Positions 22,573 through 35,396 are shown, numbered from the stretch's first letter. The stretch is DNA of 64,000 nucleotides from Sipunculus nudus (GCA_026874595.1 CM049316.1:17819839-17883838); one strand, 5' to 3'. Program-made: numbers and translations. Notes: generated by a model not told the origin, from the letters alone.

Positions 22573-24038
22573 CAACGAGCATCAGGCACCGCCTGCATAA
22601 AACAGAAAATATCCTAATATTACTTTGAATATATACTTCCTCTAATTGACATATGCTTGTCCAGGCTCAAGTTTATCTAAATGTTTATATAGTAAGCGAT
22701 GCACTGATAAATATGATATAACAATTAAATACTTATTGATTACTTTAGCTAAATCATGGGGAAATATATAAGTATTTAATTGTGTTCGTTAGGAATGCAT
22801 CAATTTAATCATATAAATTATATTAATTTACATTTTAGGATTTACAAATCACAATGATTTTAATAACATTAAGGGAAATTAATAATAATTATATCATTTA
22901 TATTGTTTCCATTTCACCTTTTCATAAAATTTTAATCTGGTCTATTTGGTAATCAAATATTATATTAATATGAATCCCTCACTTTGTGCTGTAAAATGTT
23001 TTTTTAATGTGTACTGTGTTCAGCGGGAGACATATATAACTTTCTAGGTATTGTATACTCCATAAAAAAGAAGTCGGTCAATTTAGCATGCAAGTAGATG
23101 GGTGACCCAAATAAACCTTACGTGCGACATTACTGTTGATGTTTTATCGCTCTCTTTAGGTACAGCATGACAATACATGATTATTCTTGATTTGAGATTG
23201 ATGTGTGAGCTTGATATTTCCGCAACGACTTTCCGATTGAAGCCTAAAATCCATCCGTACCGGAAGACCTTAGACAGGAAACATTCCTCACTTCCGATGG
23301 AAACCCATCACAGATAGCTGCCATATTGTCCCTGCAGATAAACAACTCATACCCCTCGCGAATAGGGTAATTTTTTTAACGTTTATGTACACCGTTGAAA
23401 TTATCGGATGAAATAACACACAGTGATAATATTGAACAAGGTATGTAAAAATCACCTAATTCTATAAAACAAAAGCCTCAGTATTAGTCATTTAAGTCAG
23501 ACTGTAATGGTGGAAAGCACGAACAAATTGAGCCAAGTGAACCATCATTATCAGAGAAGTTCAATATGACCTACATGCATCAGTACACTATATTGAATAA
23601 AATATTATCCATGACTATCATGCATAAAAATTATACGTCAAAATGTGTGATTGATCTTGACTTTCATATTATGAAATGAATTATTCAGGAAATCTGACTA
23701 CAGGAATATAAGCCTATTTCCCGGTAATATACCGTTTTTACTGACCATTAGAAACCGATATAAGATGAAAGCGATGTAAGCGATGAAAGCGAATGTTACG
23801 TACTAAACACTATATCTTTGAGCCCTCTTCAAATTGTTTACATATAAATGAATAAATGTATATTTTCGCTCCATTAAAAGTCGCTCTGAATCTGTGAATA
23901 CATCAATTTGATTTCATGTTGAGACATACATAATGCCGTTTATTACAAAGGATTAACATTAAATGAAAACTACATGAATAAGAGCAAAACCTCACCTGCA
24001 TTTTGCACAGTGACAGGGTCAATGAGAAATAAAACCAA

Positions 24039-24041
<3 letters not shown>
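22573..24041. other. no gene recognised
   Basis: AT-rich sequence without supported features. Confidence 0.4.
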
Positions 24042-24087
<46 letters not shown>

Positions 24088-24102
24088 GTGTGTATGTGTG
24101 TG
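24042..24102. repeat. (TA)n-(TG)n compound microsatellite
   Basis: About 43 bp of TA followed by about 18 bp of TG-rich repeat. Confidence 0.9.
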
Positions 24103-24349
24103 TTCTTTTCTAGTATTCTTTGCAGGCCCATGACCCAAAACCCGAAGCGGAAATAAGCCTGAGTATTAATATAGATGTACAACCCCGGAAGAATAGCTCG
24201 TCTGATCTCCGGGAGAGACAGCTGAAGTATATGATCAGATTACATGGACTGTCTCATATAAAAAGGCAGAGCTATGCATGGTGAGGAGAAAGGGCAAAAA
24301 ATGGTCTCAAATATAAATCTTATATAACAACAGGTAAAACACAATGTAA

Positions 24350-24351
<2 letters not shown>

Positions 24352-24397
<46 letters not shown>
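24352..24397. repeat. (TA)n microsatellite
   Basis: About 46 bp of TA with one break. Confidence 0.9.
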
Positions 24398-25692
24398 AAA
24401 ACCCTCAGAAAAAAAAAATGACTCCCTATAGAGATTTTTCATGGGAAATACTAAAGGCTGATTCAAGGGGTCAAAACATGACAACCCCGTCACTTTTATC
24501 TGCTCAACCGCAAGACTATTAATATAAAAAAAAAGAAAACCTATATTTTCATTGTCTTCAAGATATTATCTGAATGTAAGCATGCCATGCAAAATAATAA
24601 TTACATCTCTAAAAAGAAAGTAATGTGTGTAAGGGTAATAGTGTGGCGGAGACTATTGATTCTGAACAGGCGAAGACTTTCAAAGCTGAACTCCGAATTC
24701 AATTAACATCCGGCTTGGGTGTGGCCACCCGGGGAATTTTCTGGCTTCTCCTTGGCTAAGACGTGTCCTATATCTGTAGATCCTTCCCATGCAGAAATCC
24801 TTATAAAAAATTCTCTTGTGTGTGAACAAATGAATGTACATTTTACTTATTAATAAGGCTAATGACTAAGTTTACTCAACTATAAGGTTTTTCATAAAGT
24901 TTCATCAAGTAGAATATAACCGCAACACTTTCTTTGATTTCATGAAAATGCCAAGTCTAGTAAATAAACTAGTAATATCTTTCTTCTACAAAGAAATTAT
25001 ATACTCAAATGTGAACTCGTATACAATTTAATTTGCTTATATTTATTAGGGAGGAGATATACAGGGATAATTGTCAAAAAGCTTAATTTACATACTTTGG
25101 GGCATATTGAAAAAAAAAGCTGTTGCCATTGTTAAACAGAAAAATTGTAAAAGAGACATATTAGCGGGAGTTCTGGGCCCACAAATCAACATTGTTATGT
25201 GCTAGTTTAGTTAAACTATATGGAGAGCGTCCCGCCGCTTTTTTTTGTTGATGCGTTAATTCATCAATTAATAAGTAAAATAAAACGAGTTAAGCGAATA
25301 AGTGCATAACAAGCAGTTGTAAAAAATAATAAATGATATAATGATAAAGTGATGAAATGATATTTGTTGAAAAATGACGTCAATACTCTACATAAAGGAC
25401 CCACGATAAATGAAGATTAATCACGACATGGTAACTGGAAGTGGTACAATATTCTAAATAATATTTATATATTCAAATATTTTCTTTAAAAAAACTGTCA
25501 TTGATGTTAAAGCGTTGGACTAAGCTTAAGGATAACGGTTTGAAACAAGAGGTTGCAAGATATTGAAATCCCCATAAAACCTAACGAGATTTGCTCCAGT
25601 GTTTTGACTACAGGTTATGACTTTTGGGATTATTCAAACCCCAGTGCATATAAAACGTGAAACTTCCAGACCTTAATGATTTAATGTCCTTC

Positions 25693-25693
<1 letters not shown>
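24398..25693. other. no gene recognised
   Basis: AT-rich; no supported feature. Confidence 0.4.

Positions 25694-25752
<59 letters not shown>
25694..25752. repeat. (TA)n microsatellite
   Basis: About 58 bp of TA. Confidence 0.95.
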
Positions 25753-25756
<4 letters not shown>

Positions 25757-25804
25757 CGATCTCATAGAACAGTATGAACATGGCCTTATCCTCAAGGATT
25801 GAAG

Positions 25805-26245
25805 TAGGAAGGCGGGTTTTCTGGCTGCATTTTTGTTCGCGAGGGTTTCATATTCGCGAGATTTGCAAAATAAATTATCGCGGAAATAATGCCTTCGCGA
25901 TTAAGAACCCAAAAGGTTGGAGGAAAGTCGAAAAGCACAGGACTGGTGTTATGGAAGTTAATTAATCATTCATTTTACTGTAAATCGAAGACGGATATTA
26001 AAAACTTATCAGGTTTTCCAAATGTTCTACCAACATTGAACAATGATGTCTACTTGTTCTATATTCACTTAGCTTCCCCGTCAAAATTTTAGGTTTTTGC
26101 GCACATATTACTTTGTAATATTAATTCATAAAAGTATGGATGTACTCTGTCTAGGTTATTATATGGTGAGATCACGAAAATAGCAACTTCGCGAAACAAT
26201 GAGAAGGTGAAATTCGTAAAATGTTAACCTCGTGAATATGAAGAC
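25805..26245. repeat. possible degraded element with TTCGCGA motifs at both ends
   Basis: The left part has several CGCGA motifs (TTCGCGAGGGTTTCATATTC, TTATCGCGG, CTTCGCGATT). The right part, on the opposite strand, has TTCATATTCACGAGG, TTTACGAATTTCACC and TTTCGCGAAG. The shared TTCATATTCRCGAG, facing outward at both sides, suggests an eroded inverted-repeat element. Boundaries are uncertain. Confidence 0.3.
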
Positions 26246-26955
26246 AACCACAATATTTTGTATGAGAGGAAGAATAAACGATCAAGACAAAACATCCCCC
26301 CCCCCTTTTCACCCGTTATTACAAGCATGGTTTCCTTTAGGAGTAAAAATAATACAAACCATTATGTGTTACCTTTAAGTGTATCCTGTGGACAGGGCCA
26401 CCAACAGGCCGTGGACCAATTCTTTGAAATTAAAGTCCTGCGGACTGTTGTAATGATTACGATTTCTTTTTTCAACACACTTAAAAATGTCAATACAACG
26501 TTTTTCATAATTAAACAGTTGACATTAAACACGAACTATGGTGGCAGCATACATTTGATTTGTGGCAGAATTTCATCAACAATTGAACGGCTCATATCGT
26601 TTTTGGATTCTGGTTTCAACACCAATAGCATTTCATTTGGGGGCTTTTCTATCGCTGCCAGCTTGTCAATGTTTGCTTTTTTGTTGTTTTCTCTCAGTTG
26701 AATTTCCTATAATGGCACTGGGCTCTTATAAAAGATACATGTATGGTTGAGGAAGAAGATCTGATATCTACTAAACTGTTGGTTGACTTGGAACAAGAAA
26801 TGCCTCATTAGATATAATTTAGTGTAGGTCCGGTTAAAAGAAGGGGATCGATTGGAATTGTTAGGCTGCTGGAATTGGCAGCTAAACTTAATGGGAATCC
26901 ATGTTTTATGTGTGTCGTTTCAAAAACTTAAAGGGTAACAAATTTAAAGGCTCTA
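26246..26955. other. no gene supported
   Basis: A 147-codon frame (26258-26701) on the plus strand starts with TTG or GTG-like codons and looks random. The opposite strand at about 26560-26690 has a short, more protein-like stretch (KLAAIEKPPNEMLLV) that is soon stopped. Decayed coding DNA is possible. Confidence 0.3.
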
Positions 26956-26957
26956 TA

Positions 26958-27292
26958 TCGAGGACGAATGCTCCCAATCAATTATGCCGGACGATTACCT
27001 CCCGAGAATTACTCCAAGTCACTTATCCCCTAGAAAACTACGCCCGAGACAATAACCTCAGGACAGTTATCTCTATGTTATAATTGCCAGGGGGTTATTT
27101 TTTCGTGTGTGTGTGTGTGTGGGGGGGGGCTAATTTGCCGGGTAAATGTCTGGTAGGGTAAATGTTTCGGGGGGGGGGGGGGGGTGGTTGTTGTCTTAGA
27201 GTCTACTTGTCTGGAGGGTAGTTGTTCCGGGGGGGGGGGGGGGGTAATTGTCCGGGGGAATAGTTGTCGGGCCAGGAGTAATTGTCCTGTTG
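26958..27292. repeat. inverted degenerate minisatellite (GACAATTACCTCC unit)
   Basis: From 26958 to about 27078 the plus strand holds about seven units of 14-16 bp of the type GACAATAACCTCAG. From about 27082 to 27292 the same unit appears in the other orientation (GGGGTAATTGTCCGGGG), with long G-runs near 27121, 27169 and 27229. The two halves meet near 27080, so the whole is a fold-back array. Confidence 0.6.
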
Positions 27293-27379
27293 CACATTTC
27301 AAAATGAATACGTACCATTTTCCAGGGCGGTAATCATGGCAATCAAGGTTTCATTATCATATCACCAATGCAACCTCAC

Positions 27380-27607
27380 CTTGCAAGGTTACGTGCTCTA
27401 TTGAGTACCAATATAGTTTTCTCTGAATAACTGCATACTGAGTCTCCGACACAAGTGAGTGATGTTATCAAATACAAAACCCAGGCCAGGCGGACACGCT
27501 TTAAATAATTCACAAGGACGAATCCAACGCTGACAATAACGTTATAAATGATTCCCATAATCCAATGCGTATTGACAGAGTACTCGACGAAGGTTATTGG
27601 ATGACGG
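27380..27607 (-). CDS. candidate internal exon with membrane-like segments
   Basis: On the minus strand a frame is open from about 27607 to a strong donor, GCAAG|GTGAGG at 27380. It encodes FVEYSVNTHWIMGIIYNVIV, then a second hydrophobic stretch (AWVLYLITSL). The spacing of VE, H-W, a Gly and S-x-G recalls the fourth transmembrane region of SLC22 organic cation/anion transporters (VE..R...G...G), off by one residue. That is a weak match by eye and the C-terminal part fits poorly. The acceptor is undefined (AAG| at 27608 is a guess). It could be a decayed paralogue or chance. Confidence 0.22.
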
Positions 27608-27818
27608 CTTATCACTTTGTATGGAGAGCCGGGTCATGATAAAAAATGAATATTACAGACGGTCATTAAGTATATAGGTTTACACGGCTTTGCGGAGTGT
27701 ATATTTGCTGATGATTGTAAAGTCGATATATGTGCACTGAAAATGATGAATTGTCATAACATGTCCCAGATTTGTCACCGAAGCCTCGCCATGTGACGTT
27801 GAATTTGTCATTAATTGG

Positions 27819-28095
27819 TAAATATGGTGTTTTGTGAAGTCGAACATTTTTTTTTTATATTAAACTGGCTAGTATCTATGAAATGGTAGACTCATTTGTA
27901 ACTAAATGCGATATCACAAATGGCAACATGTCAAGGTGTGGAGAACAATGTCCTTAATAAGTAAATATGGTGTGAATATATCATTTGTGAAGTCGAACAT
28001 TGTTATTTATATTAAACTGGCTAGTATCTATGAAATGGCAGAATCATTTGAAACTAAATATGTTATCACAAATGGCAAAATGTCAAGGTGTGGAG
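27819..28095 (+). repeat. two-copy tandem duplication, 143-bp period
   Basis: Segment 27819-27961 recurs at 27962-28095 with high identity: both contain TAAATATGGTG, GTGAAGTCGAACATT, ATTAAACTGGCTAGTATC and TCAAGGTGTGGAGA in order. The differences are mainly small indels in T-runs. Confidence 0.8.
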
Positions 28096-28135
28096 ATCAA
28101 TGAAATAATAAATGGTTATTACATTACGAATTGTT

Positions 28136-28344
28136 ATTACGATAGGGGTTGTTCAGTCGAGAACCTTTATTGTAATACCGTTCCTTATTGTAGTAAATTA
28201 TATTTCTAGGGTTAGGCTTCTTCATTAAAGCTGGTGTGCAAAGATCTTTGCAACCTCAACCCTTAATGTAATTTTTATAAAAATGGTGCACGTAATTACA
28301 ATAGGGGTTATAAGAAACAGCCCATTTGTAACCCCTGATGTAAT
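28136..28344. repeat. two hairpins built on ATTACRATAGGGGTT
   Basis: Hairpin 1 (28136-28176) and hairpin 2 (28295-28344) each pair ATTACRATAGGGGTT with a nearby inverted AACC..ATTGTAAT or AACCCCTGATGTAAT. A further CACAATAGGGG lies at about 28368. They look like a small palindromic repeat family. Confidence 0.45.
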
Positions 28345-28689
28345 AATTATTACTATAGGAAGGTTATCACAATAGGGGCCGTAATATACGTCCGCCAAGT
28401 CAAAGCAATCCAAATTGACCCCCACCGCCCCACCCCTTCTGTTTGTCAGGGTCCGGGCCATATTTAAAAAGATGTTACAGTTCCATGCCAGTACAAAAAG
28501 GCTGTAAAGGCTGATAACAGACGATAGTCAAGACAAACAAACAAACACGGGGGAGAACATATCCGCCTTAGCGGAAAAAAATAAGAATATTGCCCGCGGC
28601 TAATTAATATCTGCTTTGATCAAGGACAAGATGTGTTAATATATCAACGATTTATTTTACATGGATTGTACAACAAGCTATAATAACTA

Positions 28690-28835
28690 ACACGAGTCAC
28701 TCTCCATGGCTCGGATGTTGGCGCTCGGTAGTCGGTAAGGGTGGAGGAAACCATCGACCTTCGACGGGCAACTACAACCCACTCTCATAGCCACACGGGG
28801 ATCAAACTTTGGTCGTCTGCGGAGAGAGCTGCGCG
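28690..28835 (-). mobile_element. tRNA-derived SINE, copy 2 (family of 18798)
   Basis: Read on the minus strand: a weakened box B GTTTGATCCCC (28797-28807), CTATGAGAGTGGGTTG, GGTTTCCTCCACCC, CCGAGCGCCAACATCCGAG and CCATGGAGAGTGACTCG. These follow the same order as the copy at 18798-18998. The head upstream of box B is eroded. Confidence 0.65.
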
Positions 28836-29504
28836 GGTTTTTTTTACTGTCCAGAAGAGATTTTGATATATTAATCATGGAGACCAATTTATCATGACGG
28901 GAAACGTATAGTAAACAGTCCCTGAGAGATTCGCTCTTGTATCCAAACGACTAGTTATTTATGACTTCTGCAGGGATTATTCCTAACCCGTCTTATAAAC
29001 AGGTGACCCATTGGCCATGACGCTCAGCTGCCAAGCATGACCTGCGACATCATGGGCTGATATTCACAACTTCCAGTCAAATTTTGAAGAACCAATTTGC
29101 CAATTTGTTGAAATTTTCTACGACAACAGAAATAAATATCACCTATGTCTGGTTAAAACATAGTGAATTGATGGTCCGAGGAAAAATGTATGATTGTTAA
29201 GCTATCAGGAACTATTCCCATAGCTTGCTTGATACCTGTCAGTCTCGGAAGGAACACCACAAAAGGGTAAATATAAGATCAACACATATAGCAGAATCAA
29301 GAAAATACATGCAAGATTTATTGAGAAACGGGTGCTGTATGAAATTTTATTTAATACAAACCAACTGTACTGCACTTTTTTAAATGATGGAAATATTTAT
29401 TAAGAAATATTTGACCCCATCCTTTACAAGATTACATAAATATACGTCCGACTGCATTCACTTTAACAGTTCTTGAGATAATAAGATCAAAATGAATTTA
29501 AAGA
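28836..29504. other. no gene recognised
   Basis: AT-rich sequence without supported features. Confidence 0.4.
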
Positions 29505-29760
29505 TGGTTGCCTGGTGGCCATATTGGACTTTGACAGGTCTGAAATCAGACAACAAACATTTTCTAAATCGGACCAAATTGAAGGAAAATCACTGAAACT
29601 TCACTGAAAAAAAGCATTTCTAAGGTGGCTCACTGGCAGACATAATGGATTTCGGACAAGTCTGACATTTGATATCACACATCCTCCAATAAGAGACCAA
29701 ACTTGGGGCAAATTCTCCAAAGGATGTTACAGTAATGAATGTCCAAAACAATTCAAAAGG
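29505..29760. repeat. two tandem units of a ~125-bp dispersed repeat
   Basis: Unit 1 contains GATGGTTGCCTGGTGGCCA, TATTGGACTTTGACAGGTC and CGGACCAAATTG. Unit 2 contains AAGGTGGCTCACTGGCAGAC, TGGATTTCGGACAAGTCTG and AGAGACCAAACTTGG. The parallel order shows an old tandem duplication. Confidence 0.45.
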
Positions 29761-30149
29761 CATGTTCAGGCCCTCATATCAGATTTATAGATATGCAATT
29801 GTAAAAAAGTGTAAGTCCAATATTTTTTATTATCAAGGGGTCAGCAGGGTAAGTAAACTGCCAAACCTGAAAGAAAAGAAAAGCAGAAAGCATGACTCAG
29901 AGTCATGAAATAAAAAAAAACCTAAATCCAGTTACACATCCACATATTATGAGAACAAACGCTTGCTTTATATGTTATGATTCATATAAAAATATTCAGA
30001 TATCTAGGAAACTAAGTTTATTGCTATGATTCCATAAAATAAACTGCATAATGTTCTCATCATCTTATAAATCAGTAGCTAAACCTTAATACCATACTCT
30101 CATAGTCTTAATGCCTGGCTAAAAGGTTTAGCTTAAAATGCATCCACAG
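29761..30149. other. no gene recognised
   Basis: Nothing beyond AT-rich sequence between two repeat blocks. Confidence 0.4.
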
Positions 30150-30500
30150 GCTTTTCAAAGAAGTTGCTCCTGTGACCTTGACCTTTGACCTTTTAATCTC
30201 AAAATAATTATGGTTATTCCACTGTTGGTAAGTGAGCTGTATGTAAAAGATGGAAGGTTTGGGATGAAAATTTTGGCTAAATGAATTATTTCTGGTGGGT
30301 GCAAACACACCCTGTAACTTCGAGAATATAGGTCACAGTGACCTAATTTCAGGTTTGCAAGGAGATCTTTTTAGAATATCTATGACTGCATAGGGCTCAT
30401 GACCCTAGCCCTACGGTATCGATTTGTGCCCTGCTAACGGACGGACGGCCGAAGGGACAGACGGAAGGACGACGGACAAAGACCCATCGCTATAGCCCAG
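30150..30500. repeat. dispersed repeat with TGACCT half-sites, ERE-type palindrome and GGAC tail
   Basis: The block starts with three TGACCT half-sites in a row (GTGACCTTGACCTTTGACC, 30172-30191). It holds the exact palindrome AGGTCACAGTGACCT at 30330-30344 and ends with GGACGGACGG-type short repeats (about 30438-30478). TGACCT is the nuclear-receptor half-site, and the 15-mer equals the consensus oestrogen response element. The same half-site/GGACGG structure appears at 57888-58435. Confidence 0.55.
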
Positions 30501-30649
30501 CATGACTGAAAGTCAGCTCAGCTAAAAATGGCAAATACCAATCTTATAGCATAAACTATATTTGATTCAGATAATTATGCGTGTCGGTCTTTCTGTCTGT
30601 CTGCCATGCTTTCCTTCCTTTCTGTCTCTCTCTGCAACAATGAACACCC

Positions 30650-31950
<1,301 letters not shown>

Positions 31951-32035
31951 GGCACTCCGGTGGTTCCGGTGTACACTGTTAATAACAGCTTGGTATATAA
32001 TAACTGCTTTAAAAAAACATATAAATGAAGGTGTC

Positions 32036-32293
32036 ATGGTACATGTTTATTATGAGTATTGGAACTCACGGCTGGTAAATGCACGACTCCTAACTGCGCG
32101 ACTCCCTGTTACGTCCATTGGCCATCTAGGTATCTTTGTATATTTGGATGGTGCGTCTGTTTCAGGGATGCGGGTTGAGACAGTGGGTTCAGGAGGCTGG
32201 TTCAATTCTCGTATAGTACGCGGTAGAATGACATCAGATGGTACACTGTCATGGACTCAGGAATGTTATATGCCTGGCTGTTCTCAGTTCTAG
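32036..32293 (+). CDS. candidate 3'-terminal exon or short ORF, unknown protein
   Basis: The frame is open from a stop near 31949, has an ATG at 32036 and ends with TAG at 32291-32293, giving 85 residues from the ATG. The composition is balanced and protein-like, with SIGHLGIFVYLDG, GSGGWFNSRIVRGRM and a final ECYMPGC. GC is higher than in the flanks. AATAAA at about 32438-32443 lies about 145 bp after the stop, as expected for a 3' UTR. The family is not recognised. The true start may be an upstream splice acceptor. Confidence 0.3.
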   Translation: MVHVYYEYWNSRLVNARLLTARLPVTSIGHLGIFVYLDGASVSGMRVETVGSGGWFNSRIVRGRMTSDGTLSWTQECYMPGCSQF

Positions 32294-32527
32294 TAGGAAC
32301 TGGGAGTTCCTTGGACTGTAGTGGTATCTTAACAGGTCATGTTAACCTTTAAAACATGACAAGACGGACTGTCCTACGTCTTTCCGTGAGGGTCTGTCAC
32401 TCTTGCTGGGGAACATGATATATTTTATATTATACATAATAAATATCATATAAAAATTAAATTAAAAATATAATTTGGAGACGAGCAGGTTTTAACTTAA
32501 CTGTTGCTCCTATAGGAGTGTCTGTAT

Positions 32528-32581
32528 CAGAGACAGAGAGAGAGAGGGAGAGAAAGAGAAGAAAAGAAAAATGAAGAAGAA
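32528..32581. repeat. GA-rich purine tract
   Basis: About 54 bp of almost only A and G on the plus strand. Confidence 0.85.
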
Positions 32582-33862
32582 ATTTAAATTGAGTTCAACT
32601 TGGATCGGTTCTCTTACAGAAAAATTTGTTTGAACTGAGCATATACAATCACTGATAATCCAGTACCACACACTCAAAGGATGGCAAAATATATGAAGAT
32701 AGGCCCTGGCATTGCGAAAGCTTGTACGTGTATCAGAAGAATATGCGTGTTACCAAATCACACAATAAAGCAGAGTGTAGCTATTCTAGCAATCGTATAT
32801 GTTCCGGTGTGGATGTAGCTTTCATCAAGGTTGCATCCTTTACATTCTGTTCAGTAAAAAGTAACGAGCCCATGCCCACCCCTACCTAAAGCGTTTTGGC
32901 GTAATCAGTTAAGTATTTTACTTACGAAACAAACAAATATACGGACAAAGAAGAAAACCAACTCCCTGGCCGAGATCAATATATGAAGAATGTTCATTTA
33001 AGGGAATGAATTGGTAATTTTATGTATATTCACAGTATGAAACGGGAGCCTGTCCAACTTTCCGAAACATGTCTCTGGCTTTTAAAATATGGATTAAACA
33101 TTGTTTGCTTTCGGAACATATTTTATAATAACGTCTTAAAGTCTTAAAACACCATGCGGTGGCTTGAAACACTCGTTTGCTTCTCTTTTCGAAACACAAA
33201 GAGCACGTTTTAGAATTAGAAACTCATGTTAAAGATGTATATTCCTGAAGTCCCAGTTGTCTGGTGCATTATCAGCTACTGTTAATGTATTCCTACTGGG
33301 CTATAATATAAAACACCATACGAACGAAAATCTAAACCATAAAAACTTATTGTGTTAAACAAGGTGGTATAAGCTGTAAGTCAAAACACATTTATTCACG
33401 AAATTACTAACTATAAACCATGGAAGTCCCTCATCCTACTATACACATTTATGCATATGCTCAATTTTTGCAGGTTTTCAGTGAAAACAAGCAGGAACTT
33501 TGATTACTTAAATGTACACTAATGAATACAAATTAGCCTTAATGCATATCATGAAAATAATCTTTGGTGATTTTTTAATGAGGAAGCAAACATTACAAAA
33601 CCAAAGCAAAACTTTCCTGACGGATGAGACCATGTGCAGCAGACAGGCTCATGCGTTGCAGCTAATATGAATTGTGGTAATTTTATCTAAAAACATCCCA
33701 ATATGTTAAAATTAAACTGGTTTCTCGTTCTAGTTCACATGACAGAATATCATGTGGCCTCTACAATTGTAACTCCAGTGTTGTTTGTTTTATACTATTC
33801 TGTTTTCATCATGAAACTGGATCAGGGAAAGATTCTTTGCTTTTCCATCTCCATTCTACTTT
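32582..33862. other. no gene recognised
   Basis: AT-rich; no supported feature. Confidence 0.4.
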
Positions 33863-33949
33863 TTTGTCATAAAGAAATTTGTGTTTCACACTTTGTCATA
33901 AAGACATTTGTTTTTCACACCTTGTCATAAAGACAATTTTGTTTCACAC
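33863..33949 (+). repeat. three-copy 29-bp minisatellite
   Basis: Three successive units of the type TTGTCATAAAGACATTTG then TTTCACAC, at about 33863-33891, 33892-33920 and 33921-33949. Confidence 0.85.
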
Positions 33950-34146
33950 CTTTGAGGATTTTAGTTGATGGAAATAGAATGATCTTGACCAGAAACTAAA
34001 AGCTTAAAAATGCAACGGATATGCACTTGTTGTGTAGCTGCAAAATTATGACTTCTATATAGAACTTGTTTCTAATAAACATTTAATGATAATATTGACA
34101 TAATAATAATATATTATACAACCATATATGAAAGTACAAATATATC

Positions 34147-34283
34147 TTAGAGATCACGTCCGCCCACATGGCTTTCAGGAAAACCATTGTTTTCGTCTAC
34201 AGAAAATAAGACCTTGAGATTATTCAGGCTGTCAAAGGGATGTGGAGCATGAGAGCTAATCAGGGAATCTGTTGCCATGATCA
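34147..34283 (-). CDS. candidate terminal exon, unknown protein
   Basis: On the minus strand a strong acceptor, CTCTTCCTGTTCTGATCCAG|, precedes base 34283. The frame then reads about 45 residues (IMATDSLISSHAPHPFDSL, then NNLKVLFSVDENNGF) to TAA at 34149-34147. GC is above the background. No AATAAA close downstream. Function unknown. Confidence 0.25.
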
Positions 34284-35143
34284 CTGGATCAGAACAGGAA
34301 GAGATGGGGTCATTATAAAATGTTTTTATAATCATGGGTTTTGATAATGAATGATGACAATAATTATAATCATTATATATTCATATATACTCATTAAATC
34401 TATCTGGTAGGTCCCATGTTTCATGTCTACCGAGACAATTTCAATCCAGAAAACCGCTAACATATACAGATAATAGGACGTGTTGATTGGAATTCCATTA
34501 GCTATGGAGCAAGGCAAATACTTCAATGTCTTGTTATGAAAACGGACTTGTTACTCGGTGCTATTTCGACAGTTTCTAAATTTAATTATAAAATATACCT
34601 TATATCTGATATTAACCAAAGCCTGTAATAAATATTCAGTTTTCATTATTCTATTTTAATTATTCTATTTTGTTTATAGCAGGCATCTGATGTCCGCTAT
34701 ATTTTGTGATGGGTTTCGGAAATTTTAGAGACAATTAGCTGACACATTGAATAGGTAAATAACATCGTCGGTATATTTTCTTACAATCTTGAAATTCTCA
34801 TGACAAATAGGTATTTAATAAAACTTGATATGATCTAATACTGAAATTCACAAGACTGTCATGCCATGTAATTTTTCTAGAAAAAATGCAAAATGCATTG
34901 GCCCAAAACAATGACAGTGGGTATAATTTCCAGATGTGGCGAAAAAAAATAGGGTTGAAATTCGTTGATTATTGATGTGTCCATACATGTTAGTTGTTAT
35001 ATAAAGTTTATGTAAGAAACGCTTAAATAATACAACTTATAACATATTTATCTAATAAATGGCTAATAAATTATCCAAAATCTAATATATTTTGAATAAC
35101 CTGAAACCTGTTTTGGAAAGAGGTGATGATCATTTTGCTATTC
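34284..35143. other. no gene recognised
   Basis: AT-rich sequence; nothing supported up to the TIR element. Confidence 0.4.
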
Positions 35144-35193
35144 TATGGAGCCCCTAAAGTGACATACGTGATATTTTTTTTCTGGGTAAATAT

Positions 35194-35396
35194 CGCGTTC
35201 CCTAGCGATCTTTTCGCGTTCCCTCGCGATCTTTTATCGTTCCCACGCGATAATTTCGCGTTCCCTCGCGATAATTCGCGTTCCCTCCCGATAATTTCGC
35301 GTTCCCTCGCGATAATTTTGCGTTCCCTCGCGATAATTTTGCGTTCCCTCGCGATCTTTTCGCGTTCCCTCGTGATCTTTTCGCGTTCCCTCTGCC
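35194..35396 (-). repeat. left array of the 21-bp TCGCGA unit
   Basis: About ten units reading TCGCGTTCCCTCGCGA plus a 4-6 base A/T spacer (GATCTTT or TAATTT types). Several units are point-mutated. The orientation is opposite to the array at 36604. Confidence 0.9.

Noticed and set aside
26258-26701. 147-codon plus-strand frame
   Set aside because: Hydrophobic, Ile/Phe/Ser-biased as expected from AT-rich DNA; the opposite strand looks no worse.
30330-30344. Evidence of oestrogen-regulated gene control
   Set aside because: The site is in a repeat with no gene next to it; only the sequence match is claimed.
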